Shown here: piece after piece, positions 9,116 to 18,636 of the stretch
How the letters are laid out: each line of letters opens with the position of its first letter
How positions within the stretch are numbered: position 1 is the first letter of the stretch
Source: Rhodospirillales bacterium
GTDB taxonomy: Bacteria > Pseudomonadota > Alphaproteobacteria > Rhodospirillales > Shumkoniaceae
NCBI GenBank assembly: GCA_016776725.1
Contig: JADHSV010000011.1
Coordinates: 1 to 64,000, forward strand
Length of the DNA stretch: 64,000 nucleotides
Direction: 5' to 3'
Notes under the pieces: generated by a model
What the model was told of the DNA's origin: nothing
What the model saw: only the letters and a program-made list of their open reading frames with translations
The model's database searches: none
Made by a program: the position numbers and the translations under genes

Positions 9116-10683
9116 TGGCGGAAATGGCGCATCCCGGTCATGACCATGGCCAGACCTTTTTCATCTGCCGCCGCAATCACTTCGTTATCGCGCATGGATC
9201 CGCCGGGCTGGATGACTGCCGTGGCACCCGCTTCGGCCGCCGCCAGCAGACCATCGGCAAACGGGAAGAAGGCATCGGAGGCGACCACCGAACCCAACGT
9301 ACGGGTCTGGGCCTCACCGGCGGCCTCGGACGCTTCCTTCGATTTCCAGGCGGCGATGCGGGCTGAATCGACACGGCTCATCTGCCCGGCGCCCCCGCCG
9401 ACCAGCGCGCCGTCCTTGACGTAGACGATGGCGTTGGATTTGACGTGCTTGCAGATGGCGAAGGCGAACATCAGATCGCGCATTTCGGCGTCGGTTGGCG
9501 CGCGCTTGGTGACCACCCGCAATTCCTCCGACGTCACCGCGTTGTCGCGGTTTTGCAACAAATATCCGCCGGACAGCGAGCGTAACGTCATGCCCGGCAG
9601 CGTGGGATCGGGCATGCCGCCGGTTCGCAGAACGCGCAGGTTCTTCTTAGCGGCCAGAATTTCGCTGGCCTCGGGGCTGATTTCGGGCGCGATCACCACT
9701 TCCGCGAACAGCTTGGCGATTTCTTCCGCCGTGCCGCCGTCAAGCGCGCGGTTCAGCGCAATGATGCCGCCGAACGCGCTGACGGGATCGCAGGCCAAAG
9801 CTTTCAAATAGGCGTCGGTCAGGCTGTTTCCTTGCGCGCAGCCACATGGGTTGGCGTGTTTGATGATGGCGCACGCCGTTTCATCGAATTCGCCGACCAG
9901 CTCAAAGGCGGCGTCGGTGTCGTTGAAGTTGTTGAAGCTAAGTTCTTTGCCCTGCAACTGCTCGGCGGTGGCCACGCCGGGGCGGGCTTCGCCGGTCACA
10001 TAAAACGCAGCCTGCTGGTGCGGGTTCTCGCCGTAGCGCAAGGTCTGCTTCAATTCACCGGCGAACGCCGCGCGCCGCGGGAATGGCTCGTTCAGTTCGC
10101 CCGAGAACCAAGTCGAAATGGCGGCGTCGTAGGCCGCCGTGCGGGAATAGGCGGTGGCGGCCAGTTTGCGGCGGAATTCAGCGCTCGTGGCGCCGCCGTT
10201 GGCTTTCATTTCCTCAATGACCGCCGCGTAATCGGCGGCATCCACCACCACCGTCACGCCGTCGTGGTTTTTGGCGGCGGCGCGGATCATGCCGGGGCCG
10301 CCGATATCAATGTTTTCGATGCAGGTTTCAAAATCGGCGCCCTTGGCCACGGTTTCCTCGAACGGATACAGGTTCACGCACAACAGATCGATGGGCGCGA
10401 TGCCGTGCTGTTCCATGGCCGCTTCGTGATCGGCATTGCCGCGCATGGCCAGCAGCCCACCGTGGATTTTCGGATGAAGGGTTTTGACGCGGCCGTCCAT
10501 GATTTCGGGAAAGCCCGTATGTTCGGAAACCTCTTTCACCGGGATACCGGCATCGCTAAGTGCTTTGGCCGAGCCGCCGGTTGACAGAATCTCGACACCG
10601 CTGTCGGCCAGAAACCTGGCGAATTCAACAAGGCCGGATTTATCGGAAACGGAAATCAGGGCGCGGCGGATGGGGGTGGACAT
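9112..10683 (-). CDS. purH: Bifunctional AICAR formyltransferase / IMP cyclohydrolase
   Basis: This catalyses the last two steps of de novo purine synthesis: formylation of AICAR with 10-formyl-THF, then ring closure to IMP. The 523 residues are the normal length. The N-terminal MGS-like cyclohydrolase domain begins [17 protein letters not shown] and contains [13 protein letters not shown]; the C-terminal transformylase domain has KHANPCGCA and [14 protein letters not shown]. The end GMRHFRH is the family norm. GGAGAGAT precedes the ATG. It starts only 13 bases after the dehydratase gene of the polysaccharide run, so it is probably co-transcribed with it. Confidence 0.97.
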   Translation of the reverse strand: MSTPIRRALISVSDKSGLVEFARFLADSGVEILSTGGSAKALSDAGIPVKEVSEHTGFPEIMDGRVKTLHPKIHGGLLAMRGNADHEAAMEQHGIAPIDLLCVNLYPFEETVAKGADFETCIENIDIGGPGMIRAAAKNHDGVTVVVDAADYAAVIEEMKANGGATSAEFRRKLAATAYSRTAAYDAAISTWFSGELNEPFPRRAAFAGELKQTLRYGENPHQQAAFYVTGEARPGVATAEQLQGKELSFNNFNDTDAAFELVGEFDETACAIIKHANPCGCAQGNSLTDAYLKALACDPVSAFGGIIALNRALDGGTAEEIAKLFAEVVIAPEISPEASEILAAKKNLRVLRTGGMPDPTLPGMTLRSLSGGYLLQNRDNAVTSEELRVVTKRAPTDAEMRDLMFAFAICKHVKSNAIVYVKDGALVGGGAGQMSRVDSARIAAWKSKEASEAAGEAQTRTLGSVVASDAFFPFADGLLAAAEAGATAVIQPGGSMRDNEVIAAADEKGLAMVMTGMRHFRH

Positions 10684-10696
10684 CAGATCTCTCCAG

Positions 10697-12589
10697 TTAT
10701 TTTCTTGGACGACTATATTCGGGCACGAGGGCGTGAATGCCTTCGATCAGCGCCGCTTCGTTGGCGTCGGCGCAGGCTTGGGTAAGGGCCTCCATAACCC
10801 TTGAAATCTCGCTGGCGTCCGGCGAACGCGGTGTTCCCACCATGATGCCTTCGTATTCGGTGGCGACCAGGGCTTCGCCGCCGTGGAACAATTCTTCATG
10901 CAGCTTTTCGCCGGGGCGCAGGCCGACAATTTTGATGGCTATGTCTTCACCTGCGCGTAGCCCCGCAAGCCGGATCATCTGGCGCGCCAGATCAAGAATT
11001 TTTACCGGTTCGCCCATTTCAAGGACGAAAATACGTCCGGCGTAATCGGTTCTTGCCGAACCGGCAACCGAGGCCTCCAGCACCAGTTCCACGGCTTCGC
11101 GGATGGTCATGAAGTAACGGGTCATGTCCGCGTGGGTCACGCTCAGCGGCCCGCCTGCGGCCAGTTGGCGCTGGAACAGCGGCACCACCGACCCGGTCGA
11201 GCCCAGTACGTTTCCAAAACGCACGGTGACATAGCGCGTACCGTCGCCTTCGGCGCGTTGCAGATCCATGGCCTGACAGACCTGTTCGGCGATGCGCTTG
11301 GTCGCGCCCATGACGTTGGTGGGGTTGACCGCCTTGTCGCTGGAGATCAGCACCATCATTGAAACGGCCGCGGCGCGGCAGGCGTTTGCAACGTTGGAGG
11401 TGCCAATCACGTTAGTCCTCACGCCTTCAAAGTGATTGGCTTCGACCAGGGGCACATGTTTCAGGGCGGCGGCGTGAAATACCAGTTCCGGCGCATGGTC
11501 GGCGAAAATTTGCTTCAGGCGGCGCGCGTCGCGCACGTCGGCGATGACCGCGCGACGGGCCAGATCGGGGAACTTTTCAAAAACCTCAAGATCGATTTGG
11601 TAAAGGTGGTATTCCGAATTGTCCAAAAGAACGATTTCGGCGGGCCCGAAGCCACAAATCTGTCGCACCAGTTCGCTGCCGATGCTGCCGCCCGCACCGG
11701 TTACCAGCACCCGTTTGCCGGTGATCAGTCCGGCCATGGCGTCGCGGTCCAGGGGCATTTGCGGTCGGCCCAGCAAATCCTCGACGGCAATGGGCCGGAT
11801 ATCGGTCTTGTCTTCGATGCCCGCCTTGAAGTCGGTCAGGCTGGGGGTGCGCGCCAGCGTCATGCCAAGCTTGTCGGCGTCGTCCAGAAGGTGTCGAACG
11901 CGGGTTCCGTCCATGTTCTCAGCCGTCAGAACCAGGCGTTGCGGGCGATGACCGTCAGCCGAAAGCCGCTCGACCACGTCGGCCAATTCCTCCGTAGACC
12001 CCATCACCTCGATGCCGTGAATAACGCGGCCTACCCTGCCAGCCCGTTCGGAAACGATGCCGACAACTTGATAAGCGGCGTCGCGGCCCCGCGACACGGC
12101 GCGGATGAATAACTCGGCGGCATCGTCGGAGCCGACCAGAAGGACGGGAATGCGATTGATCCCGCTGGCTTCCATCTTGAAGTCGATACGCCGGTCCTTA
12201 TACAGCCGGTACAGGAAACGCGGGCCGCCCAGCAGGGCCATCAGCACGAACCAGGTGATGAAGGGTAACGAGCGCGGCAGGCCGTCAAGGCGCGTCCAAA
12301 GGAACATCACCATCAGAAAAATCAGGATGACCAGCGTTGTCGCGCGCGCAATCGCCCACAAATCCTCAAGGGACGCGTAGCGCCAGATGCCGCGGTAAAG
12401 GCCCATGAACCAGAAGACAAAGGCGGCGATGACACTAAGGGTAATGGTCCCGCTGACAAACAGATCGGTTGAATAAAAGTAGGTCGAGTCGCCCAGGCGC
12501 AGATAAACCGCAAGCACAAACGCAACCGCCGCCATCACGATATCGTGGACAAACGCGATCATGCCTCTCGCGGAAATTCGGGCGAGCAT
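10697..12589 (-). CDS. Membrane UDP-HexNAc 4,6-dehydratase (WbpM/PglF/CapD-like)
   Basis: This encodes 630 residues. Four hydrophobic segments in the first about 130 residues are followed by a Rossmann-like domain and then an extended SDR domain with [14 protein letters not shown]. The active-site region [17 protein letters not shown] has the Met-x-x-x-Lys variant that marks the WbpM/PglF/FlaA1 dehydratases. The expected reaction is UDP-GlcNAc to UDP-2-acetamido-4-keto-2,6-dideoxyhexose at the cytoplasmic membrane. The reductase-like gene lies 3 bases upstream, and an initiating transferase is in the same run. This is the P. aeruginosa WbpM-WbpV-WbpL set and suggests UDP-QuiNAc (or FucNAc) production. 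The substrate itself is inferred. Confidence 0.9.
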   Translation of the reverse strand: MLARISARGMIAFVHDIVMAAVAFVLAVYLRLGDSTYFYSTDLFVSGTITLSVIAAFVFWFMGLYRGIWRYASLEDLWAIARATTLVILIFLMVMFLWTRLDGLPRSLPFITWFVLMALLGGPRFLYRLYKDRRIDFKMEASGINRIPVLLVGSDDAAELFIRAVSRGRDAAYQVVGIVSERAGRVGRVIHGIEVMGSTEELADVVERLSADGHRPQRLVLTAENMDGTRVRHLLDDADKLGMTLARTPSLTDFKAGIEDKTDIRPIAVEDLLGRPQMPLDRDAMAGLITGKRVLVTGAGGSIGSELVRQICGFGPAEIVLLDNSEYHLYQIDLEVFEKFPDLARRAVIADVRDARRLKQIFADHAPELVFHAAALKHVPLVEANHFEGVRTNVIGTSNVANACRAAAVSMMVLISSDKAVNPTNVMGATKRIAEQVCQAMDLQRAEGDGTRYVTVRFGNVLGSTGSVVPLFQRQLAAGGPLSVTHADMTRYFMTIREAVELVLEASVAGSARTDYAGRIFVLEMGEPVKILDLARQMIRLAGLRAGEDIAIKIVGLRPGEKLHEELFHGGEALVATEYEGIMVGTPRSPDASEISRVMEALTQACADANEAALIEGIHALVPEYSRPRK

Positions 12590-12592
12590 CGG

Positions 12593-13561
12593 TTAACCTT
12601 TCAGGACGTCCCCTTGCTGCCCATACCAGGCAGCCGTTTCGCGCAGACCTTCTATCATGGAGATGGGCGGATGCCACGCTAGAATTTCTCGTATTTTCCG
12701 ATCATCCACGGCCAGCGAACCGATCAGGCGCTCGGCCATCGCTGATTTTCCAAGGGCGCCAGCCGCCCCGCGAAGCAGGGTTTCGGGCATGGGGAACAGA
12801 CGCGCCCGCGTTCCCAGGGCCGCGGCAATTCCGCGCACCAAATCCGGTGTCGAGACGGGCTCGCCATCGCTGACCAGAAACGTTTCACCGGCGGCCGCTT
12901 CATGATCCAGGCTGATTTGCAGGGCGTTCGCCAGATTGCCCACATAAATCAGGCTGCGGGCATTTCGTATGGTGGAAAGGGGCAAGGGAAGCCCGTTGCT
13001 GCAAATTCCCAACAGGCGCAGGAAATTGCCCTTTACGCCAGGGCCATAGGCAAGCGGTGATCGAAGAATGACCGCTTCCATGCCGAATTGGTTGGCGGCG
13101 GCGGCCAGAGCCTGCTCGGCTTCAAGCTTGGTGATGCCATAGGCATCTTCCGGCGCGGGAACAAAGGCTTCATTGAACGGGCAACCCTCGGTTCGCTCGC
13201 CGTTGACCTTGATGGAACTGAGAAAGACGAAGCGGCGCACCCCGGCCCGGCCAGCCGCTTCGGCCAGCCGCGTTGTGCCCTCGGTGTTGACGTGGCGGTA
13301 CAGGGCCAACGGATCGCTCGACGTTTCGTTCATGACATGGGCACGCGCAGCCAGATGGATGATACCCTCAACACCTTCCAACGCCTCGTCCCAGTTGGTT
13401 TCGGGACCGATATCGCCGACCTCGATGGCTTGGGCCCCGTCGGCCAGATCACCGCCCAGATCGGACCACACGGCGGCGCGCACGGAATGACCGGCGCGCA
13501 GAAGCTCCGGCAGCAGTGCGTTGCCGACGAACCCCGTCGCTCCGGTCACCAGCACGCGCAT
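12593..13561 (-). CDS. NAD-dependent epimerase/reductase (WbpV/WbpK-like SDR)
   Basis: This encodes 322 residues of an extended short-chain dehydrogenase: the GATGFVGNAL nucleotide-binding motif is at the N-terminus, FLSSIKVNG holds the catalytic Ser, and YGITK is the Tyr-x-x-x-Lys pair. Length and context fit WbpV/WbpK-type enzymes that reduce the 4-keto sugar made by the dehydratase to UDP-QuiNAc or UDP-FucNAc. The start overlaps the stop of the upstream glycosyltransferase by one base (TGATG), implying translational coupling. The C4 stereochemistry cannot be read from the sequence. A generic UDP-glucose 4-epimerase is the alternative but fits the neighbours less well. Confidence 0.82.
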   Translation of the reverse strand: MRVLVTGATGFVGNALLPELLRAGHSVRAAVWSDLGGDLADGAQAIEVGDIGPETNWDEALEGVEGIIHLAARAHVMNETSSDPLALYRHVNTEGTTRLAEAAGRAGVRRFVFLSSIKVNGERTEGCPFNEAFVPAPEDAYGITKLEAEQALAAAANQFGMEAVILRSPLAYGPGVKGNFLRLLGICSNGLPLPLSTIRNARSLIYVGNLANALQISLDHEAAAGETFLVSDGEPVSTPDLVRGIAAALGTRARLFPMPETLLRGAAGALGKSAMAERLIGSLAVDDRKIREILAWHPPISMIEGLRETAAWYGQQGDVLKG

Positions 13562-14823
13562 CAGCCCACTCCCTTAATGCGCAATCCGGCTTCGCCGCCC
13601 TTGCCGGATGCGGCCAGTTCCAGAACCTCGATCATTTCGCGGGCCTGACGTTCGCGCGAATAAAGGGGTGCTGCGGCCAGGCTGTTTCCGGCCAGGGATT
13701 TTCGCAAGTCCGTGTTTTCGGACAGATTGCGCACGGCATTGGCCAGGGCGTCGGCGTCCTGGGCTGCGACGTGAAGCCCTGCCTTACTGGTGGTGACGAT
13801 GCGGCTGGCCTCGCCCGCTGGCGCGGCCAGCAACACCGGCAAGCCCATGCCCATGGCCTCGAAAATCTTGGACGGGATGACGCCCGCGAACACGCTTGAA
13901 TCCTTGAGATGCACGAGCGCTACGTCGCACAGGCTCCAGACCGCCGGCATTCGTTCTTTCGGCTGCGGCGGAATAAAAACGACATTGTCGAGATTTCGCC
14001 GCGCCGCGTCGGCAATCAGCGCGTCGCGTTCCGCGCCGCCACCGACCAGCACAAAGCGCACGTTCGGCAGATCGCGAACGCGCTCTGCTGCATCCAATAC
14101 GTTGCTGAGCGCGTGGGCCATGCCGTGGGTTCCCACATAACCGACAACGGTTTTTCCGCTCAACCCCCATTCAGCGGCAAGGGCTTCGTCACGCACTCGC
14201 GGTTCATAGCGCGGCAAATCGACGCCATTGATCACCACGGCGATTTTGTCGCCCTTGATACCCCGGCTTACCAAATCGTCCTTGAATGAACGCGTCAGCG
14301 CCGCCACCGCCGCCGAACGCCGGTACAAAAACAGCTCCAACGCCTCGACGGCCCTAAGTGCCGGGTTGCGCCCCATGGCGCCCACGGCGGCGATGGAGGC
14401 GGGCCACAAATCGCCCAGTTCGAAAACGAAGGGCACGCGGCGGATCGCGCCGACGGCCCATCCGGCAACGGCCGAAAAAAACTGGGGCGAGGTGGCTGCG
14501 ACCACATCGGGTCGCGGCTGACCAATCCCGGCGGCGAACCCGGTTACCATGAAGCTCAGGAAATCGAGCGTGCGCAGCGCAATTCCGCGGTTGGCCGCGA
14601 TATAGGTTTTGACCCGCACGACCTTGATCCCGGCCATTTCCTCGGTTTGCCGCCAGCGGTTTTCGTAGCCCGCGAACAAGCGCCCCCCCGGGAAATTCGG
14701 CGCGCAGGTGATTACGGTCACGTCGTGCCCCCACTTGGCCCAGTAGCAGGCGCGTTCGAACACACGGGTTGCGGCGGCATTGGTTTCGGGCGGGAAGTTC
14801 TCGGTGAGAAAAAGAATTTTCAT
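13561..14823 (-). CDS. Glycosyltransferase family 4, WbuB-like
   Basis: This encodes 420 residues, begins MKILFLTENFPPETNAAATR, and carries the GT4 two-domain layout, with the acceptor domain first and the nucleotide-sugar domain later (GYVGTHGMAHAL, then SKIFEAMGMGLPVL with the conserved Glu). It likely adds the second sugar to the lipid-linked primer made by the neighbouring transferase. An open frame extends 405 bases further upstream through the previous gene, but the ATG at 14823 forms a 4-base ATGA overlap with that gene's stop and gives the family's normal start, so I use it. Donor and acceptor sugars are unknown. Confidence 0.88.
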   Translation of the reverse strand: MKILFLTENFPPETNAAATRVFERACYWAKWGHDVTVITCAPNFPGGRLFAGYENRWRQTEEMAGIKVVRVKTYIAANRGIALRTLDFLSFMVTGFAAGIGQPRPDVVAATSPQFFSAVAGWAVGAIRRVPFVFELGDLWPASIAAVGAMGRNPALRAVEALELFLYRRSAAVAALTRSFKDDLVSRGIKGDKIAVVINGVDLPRYEPRVRDEALAAEWGLSGKTVVGYVGTHGMAHALSNVLDAAERVRDLPNVRFVLVGGGAERDALIADAARRNLDNVVFIPPQPKERMPAVWSLCDVALVHLKDSSVFAGVIPSKIFEAMGMGLPVLLAAPAGEASRIVTTSKAGLHVAAQDADALANAVRNLSENTDLRKSLAGNSLAAAPLYSRERQAREMIEVLELAASGKGGEAGLRIKGVG

Positions 14824-15824
14824 GGAACCGCGCCCGCGCCGCCGCGAAGGAAAATCAAAAGCCCGGCGACGACGGCGAGCATGCCTGCCAACGCTGGCCA
14901 GATCCAGCCCAACGCGGCCAATACCGCCAATGCGATCAAAACCAGATTTGCGGCAAGGATACAAAGGGAAACGCGCGCATGGCTTGCGCCCTTTTGCACC
15001 GCCTGCTGATAGTAGTGTTCGCGGTGTGGGCGCCACACTTTCTCGCCCCGCATGGCGCGGCGAAACAGTGTCACGGTGGCATCGGCCAAATAGTAGGCCG
15101 GAAGGATAAGGGCGGCCGCCCATTGGCCCTGGGCAGCCATGTCCAGCAAAAGCCAGCCCAGTAAGAACCCCAGCGGAACGCTCCCGATATCGCCCAGAAA
15201 AATTTTCGCCGGGTGCCAGTTCCACCACAAAAAAGCGATTGCGGCGCAGGCGGCGACCAATCCAAAGGCCGTTTCGGTTCCCGCCATGCCCGAAACGATA
15301 GCAACCAGCGCGACACCCAACCCGGTGCAGGCGGTCTCAATTCCGGTGATTCCGTCGATTCCATCCATGAAATTGAACAGATTGATGTACCAGATCCACA
15401 ACAGGGCCGCCGCAATTGGGTCAAGCGCCCCTGGCAGCAATCCGCCGAAATAAGGAGCAGACGGTGCGGCTGCCACCAGCGCGACGGCCACCGCAATCGC
15501 CTGTCCCAAAAGGCGGATGACCGGCGACAGCCCACGCAGATCGTCCAGCCAGGAAATTGCGCCCAAGGCCACGGCCAGGGCGCAAATCCACCAGACCGGG
15601 GCCGAAAGGGCTCCTAGCGCGTTGGCGGCGGCCAGCCATCCGGCCAGCAATATGGGAATAATGCTCCAGCCCGCGCCGCGCGGCGTGGCGATTGTGTGGC
15701 TGCTTCGTTCGTTGGGTTGATCCAGGATGGCCCGGCGTTCAAGAATACGCACCACCAGCCCGGTCGCCACCAAAACGGCGGCGAATACGCTTAAACAGAG
15801 TGTGGCGAGCGCGGGCAATGTCAT
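14820..15824 (-). CDS. Undecaprenyl-phosphate sugar-1-phosphate transferase (WbpL/WecA, MraY family)
   Basis: This encodes 334 residues with about ten membrane segments. The motifs SWLDDLRGL, NLFNFMDGIDGI and the cytoplasmic HREHYYQ loop are diagnostic of the polyprenyl-phosphate HexNAc-1-P transferases (WecA, WbpL, TagO). It transfers a HexNAc-1-phosphate to undecaprenyl phosphate on the inner face of the membrane and so starts a surface polysaccharide repeat. With the dehydratase and reductase in the same operon, the WbpL-type substrate UDP-QuiNAc/FucNAc is more likely than UDP-GlcNAc. It starts 14 bases after asnB and overlaps the GT4 gene by 4 bases. Confidence 0.92.
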   Translation of the reverse strand: MTLPALATLCLSVFAAVLVATGLVVRILERRAILDQPNERSSHTIATPRGAGWSIIPILLAGWLAAANALGALSAPVWWICALAVALGAISWLDDLRGLSPVIRLLGQAIAVAVALVAAAPSAPYFGGLLPGALDPIAAALLWIWYINLFNFMDGIDGITGIETACTGLGVALVAIVSGMAGTETAFGLVAACAAIAFLWWNWHPAKIFLGDIGSVPLGFLLGWLLLDMAAQGQWAAALILPAYYLADATVTLFRRAMRGEKVWRPHREHYYQQAVQKGASHARVSLCILAANLVLIALAVLAALGWIWPALAGMLAVVAGLLIFLRGGAGAVP

Positions 15825-15838
15825 AACGCGAGTTTAGC

Positions 15839-17701
15839 TTATGCGACGCTTGTCCGCCATGCATCCAGAACCAGCAAGGCCCAGATTTTCAAGGCGTGAT
15901 CGCGCCGTCCGCCGTGGTGTTCGTCAAGCAGGGCTTTGACCGCCGTCCAATTGAGCCCAACGGCGTGCATGGATTGGCGGTTGATCCGTTCGGCGACCAT
16001 GGGGGCCAGATCGGATTTCAGCCAAATTCCCATGGGCGGGTTGAACCCGCGCTTCGGCATGTTGAGCACTTCGGCTGGCAAAAGCCGGTCGGCGGCGGCC
16101 TTTAGAAGGGTCTTCAGGCCGTCGTGAAAGCGAAGTTCCGGAGCCAGCCGCCCGACCGCTTCGATCAGGCGATGGTCGATCAAGGGAAGGCGCAGTTCCA
16201 GCGCGTGCTGCATACTCATGGCGTCACCGTATGCCAGCAGGTTTCCGGGCAGGAAGGACTGAAGATCGGTTTGCTGCATGGCGTCCAGCGGATCAGACGA
16301 TGGCGCGGTCTCGTAAAGACGGGCGATGGGGCGCTCGGGCGGCGTTCCGGCTCCGCCCATCAAGGCCTGACGTTCCTCGGGCGAGAAGTACTCGACCCAG
16401 GAAGCGTACATTTCGGCGTCAGGCAGGTTGGCCCCGGTCAGGAATTCCCGCGCCCGGCGCAAGCCATGGCGCCCGCGTGAGCTTTCGGGAATCAGCTCGG
16501 CCAGCGGCGCAATCAGCTTTCGCCGCAGGCCGCCGGGAACGCGCCGATAGCGCTGGGCCATGCGGCCGCCTGCGTAACGCGGATATCCGGCGAAAACCTC
16601 GTCGCCGCCATCGCCCACCAGGGCCACCGTGACGTGCTCGCGGGCTTTTCTGGAAAGATCGTCGATCAGCAGCGCCGTGGGGTTTCCAAAGGGTTCGCCA
16701 AAGGCCCGGACATAGTCGTCCAGCCTGTCAACAAAGGCCGAACCGGCAGGTAATTCCGTATGTGTGCTGCTGATATGACCGGCAACCCGCCGGGCCGCGT
16801 CGCGCTCGTCATAGGCCTTTTCCTCGAAGGTCATGGTAAAGCTGCGTATGGGCGGTGCGCCCTGCGATGCCGCTTCCTCGGCCATAATCGCCGCGATGAC
16901 CGAGCTATCAATGCCGCCCGACAAAAAACAGCCAAGGGGAACATCGGCGACCATGCGGTCGACCACCGCGCGCTTGAGCAGCGGCAGGATTTCCTCCACC
17001 GCTTCATCAAGGCCGATTTCCCGCTCACCCGCAATGCGGGGCTGCCAATAGGGTTTTATCTCGGTTTTTCCGTTGCGCCATTTCAGCACATGACCCGGCG
17101 CCAATTTGCGGATGCCAACGTGAATGGTTCGCGGCGCGGGAACGTACAGACAAGCCAGGTATTCAGAAACGGCCTCGAAATCGAGGCTGACATTAATTTG
17201 CGGGTGCGCGCGCAGGGCATGGATTTCGGAAGCGAAGGCCAACTGCCCGCCGCTTAACGGCGCATAGACCAGCGGCTTAATGCCCAGCCGGTCGCGCGCG
17301 ATCAGCAGGGACCGTTCCTTGGTATCCCAGAAGGCGAAGGCGAACATGCCGATCAGGCGCGACAGGGCGGCCTCGCCGTCGCGGCGCAGGAGTTTAAGCA
17401 GAACCTCGGTGTCGCTTTCCGACCTGAAGCGCTCGCCAAGGGCCTCAAGTTCCCTTCTTAGTTCCCTGAAATTATAAATCTCGCCGTTATGGACCAGGAC
17501 ATAGCGCCCGCAGTCCGAGACCATGGGCTGGGCGGCGGCGGGGCTTAGGTCGATGACGGCAAGGCGGCGATGGGCGAACCCGGCCTTGGCCGTATCATCG
17601 CGCCAAATTCCGGAGCTGTCGGGGCCGCGATGGGCCAGCCGCTCGGCCATCTCTTCAAGCAGCCCTGGTCGGTCCTGGGTTAGTCCGGCGATTCCACACA
17701 T
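15839..17701 (-). CDS. asnB: Asparagine synthase (glutamine-hydrolysing)
   Basis: This encodes 620 residues. Cys2 (MCGIAG) is the N-terminal nucleophile of the class II glutamine amidotransferase half, with NGEIYNFRELR following. The synthetase half has the pyrophosphate loop LSGGIDSSVIAA and GDGGDEVFAGY. Known function: ATP-dependent amidation of aspartate using glutamine. Inside polysaccharide loci such paralogues are thought to amidate uronic acids or other carboxyl sugars, which would fit the HexNAc dehydrogenase nearby, but this is an inference. It starts 8 bases after the oxidoreductase gene. Confidence 0.9.
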   Translation of the reverse strand: MCGIAGLTQDRPGLLEEMAERLAHRGPDSSGIWRDDTAKAGFAHRRLAVIDLSPAAAQPMVSDCGRYVLVHNGEIYNFRELRRELEALGERFRSESDTEVLLKLLRRDGEAALSRLIGMFAFAFWDTKERSLLIARDRLGIKPLVYAPLSGGQLAFASEIHALRAHPQINVSLDFEAVSEYLACLYVPAPRTIHVGIRKLAPGHVLKWRNGKTEIKPYWQPRIAGEREIGLDEAVEEILPLLKRAVVDRMVADVPLGCFLSGGIDSSVIAAIMAEEAASQGAPPIRSFTMTFEEKAYDERDAARRVAGHISSTHTELPAGSAFVDRLDDYVRAFGEPFGNPTALLIDDLSRKAREHVTVALVGDGGDEVFAGYPRYAGGRMAQRYRRVPGGLRRKLIAPLAELIPESSRGRHGLRRAREFLTGANLPDAEMYASWVEYFSPEERQALMGGAGTPPERPIARLYETAPSSDPLDAMQQTDLQSFLPGNLLAYGDAMSMQHALELRLPLIDHRLIEAVGRLAPELRFHDGLKTLLKAAADRLLPAEVLNMPKRGFNPPMGIWLKSDLAPMVAERINRQSMHAVGLNWTAVKALLDEHHGGRRDHALKIWALLVLDAWRTSVA

Positions 17702-17709
17702 GAATTATT

Positions 17710-18636
17710 CTACTCAATCAGGGCGGTTTGGCATCGTTCAAGGACCTCGACCACCTGGACGGCAAATTTCAAGGGGGCAATATCCTTGGAATTCGTCCGG
17801 ACAGCCTCGGCAAAGGCCTGCACGGCGCAAGATAGCGGAGGATCGTCGGCGATGGCAACGGGTTCAAATTTTCCGGCTCCCGTCCGGCGGACCAGTTTGT
17901 CGGCGGCGATGTCGTCCAGAAGGAACATTTGATCGCCGAAGTCGACCTGCAGGCTGCGGCGTTTTTGGCGATATAGGTTGCCGATTTCGATGGTCGCCCG
18001 CACGCCAGGTTCAAACGTCAATTCAACGGCCAAATTCTCGCCCCACCCTTCCGGCGTTTCCTTTTTTTCCAGACACCGGGCTTTCACCGTGAGGGGCGAT
18101 TTGCCCATCAGGTCTACACAGAGCGCCACATCGTGTGGCCCCCAATCCCACAAAACCGACGTTTTTTCGCGGAACGGCCCCCAGTTGCCGCCCCCACTTT
18201 GCAGCGCCAACGGCGACCCCAAAGGTGCGGCCATTTCCTTTAGCTTGGCGTACCCCGGATGAAACAAGTGTGTATGATCGACCAGAACGTAACCGTTGTG
18301 CGCTTCAACGAACGCCGACAAATCGCGGGCGGTCCGGCCCGAAAGAACCAGCGGTTTTTCGACCAGTACCGGCACCCCCCGGGCGACCGCCTCGCGAATA
18401 TCGTCATCGTGGCAATGCGGTGGCGAGGCAACGATAACGCCATCGACGGCCTCGCTTTGAAAAGCAGCGCGGCGGTTGTCGAACAACGGGCATGGCGGCG
18501 CGATCGCGGGGTTGGGATCGGCGATCCAGGCCAGTTCGATCCCGTTCACGCCCTCAATGGTGCTGACAAAATTCCGGCCCCACCGGCCGGCGCCGATGAG
18601 ACCGAAACGCAGGACGCCCACGCCCACCAAGCTCAT
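17710..18636 (-). CDS. Gfo/Idh/MocA family oxidoreductase
   Basis: This encodes 308 residues. The N-terminal Rossmann domain begins with LIGAGRWGRN, and VLVEKPLVLSG is the family's conserved EKP motif that contributes the catalytic lysine. The start at 18636 forms an ATGA overlap with the upstream epimerase stop; a longer open frame upstream runs through that gene and is rejected. Members act on sugars, inositols or nucleotide sugars; within this locus a 3-keto nucleotide-sugar step (WlbA/WbpB type) is possible. The substrate is not determined. Confidence 0.83.
   Translation of the reverse strand: MSLVGVGVLRFGLIGAGRWGRNFVSTIEGVNGIELAWIADPNPAIAPPCPLFDNRRAAFQSEAVDGVIVASPPHCHDDDIREAVARGVPVLVEKPLVLSGRTARDLSAFVEAHNGYVLVDHTHLFHPGYAKLKEMAAPLGSPLALQSGGGNWGPFREKTSVLWDWGPHDVALCVDLMGKSPLTVKARCLEKKETPEGWGENLAVELTFEPGVRATIEIGNLYRQKRRSLQVDFGDQMFLLDDIAADKLVRRTGAGKFEPVAIADDPPLSCAVQAFAEAVRTNSKDIAPLKFAVQVVEVLERCQTALIE

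Noticed and set aside
14824-15228. Upstream extension of the GT4 glycosyltransferase frame
   Set aside because: It lies wholly inside the initiating-transferase gene; the ATGA overlap and the family N-terminus place the real start at 14823.
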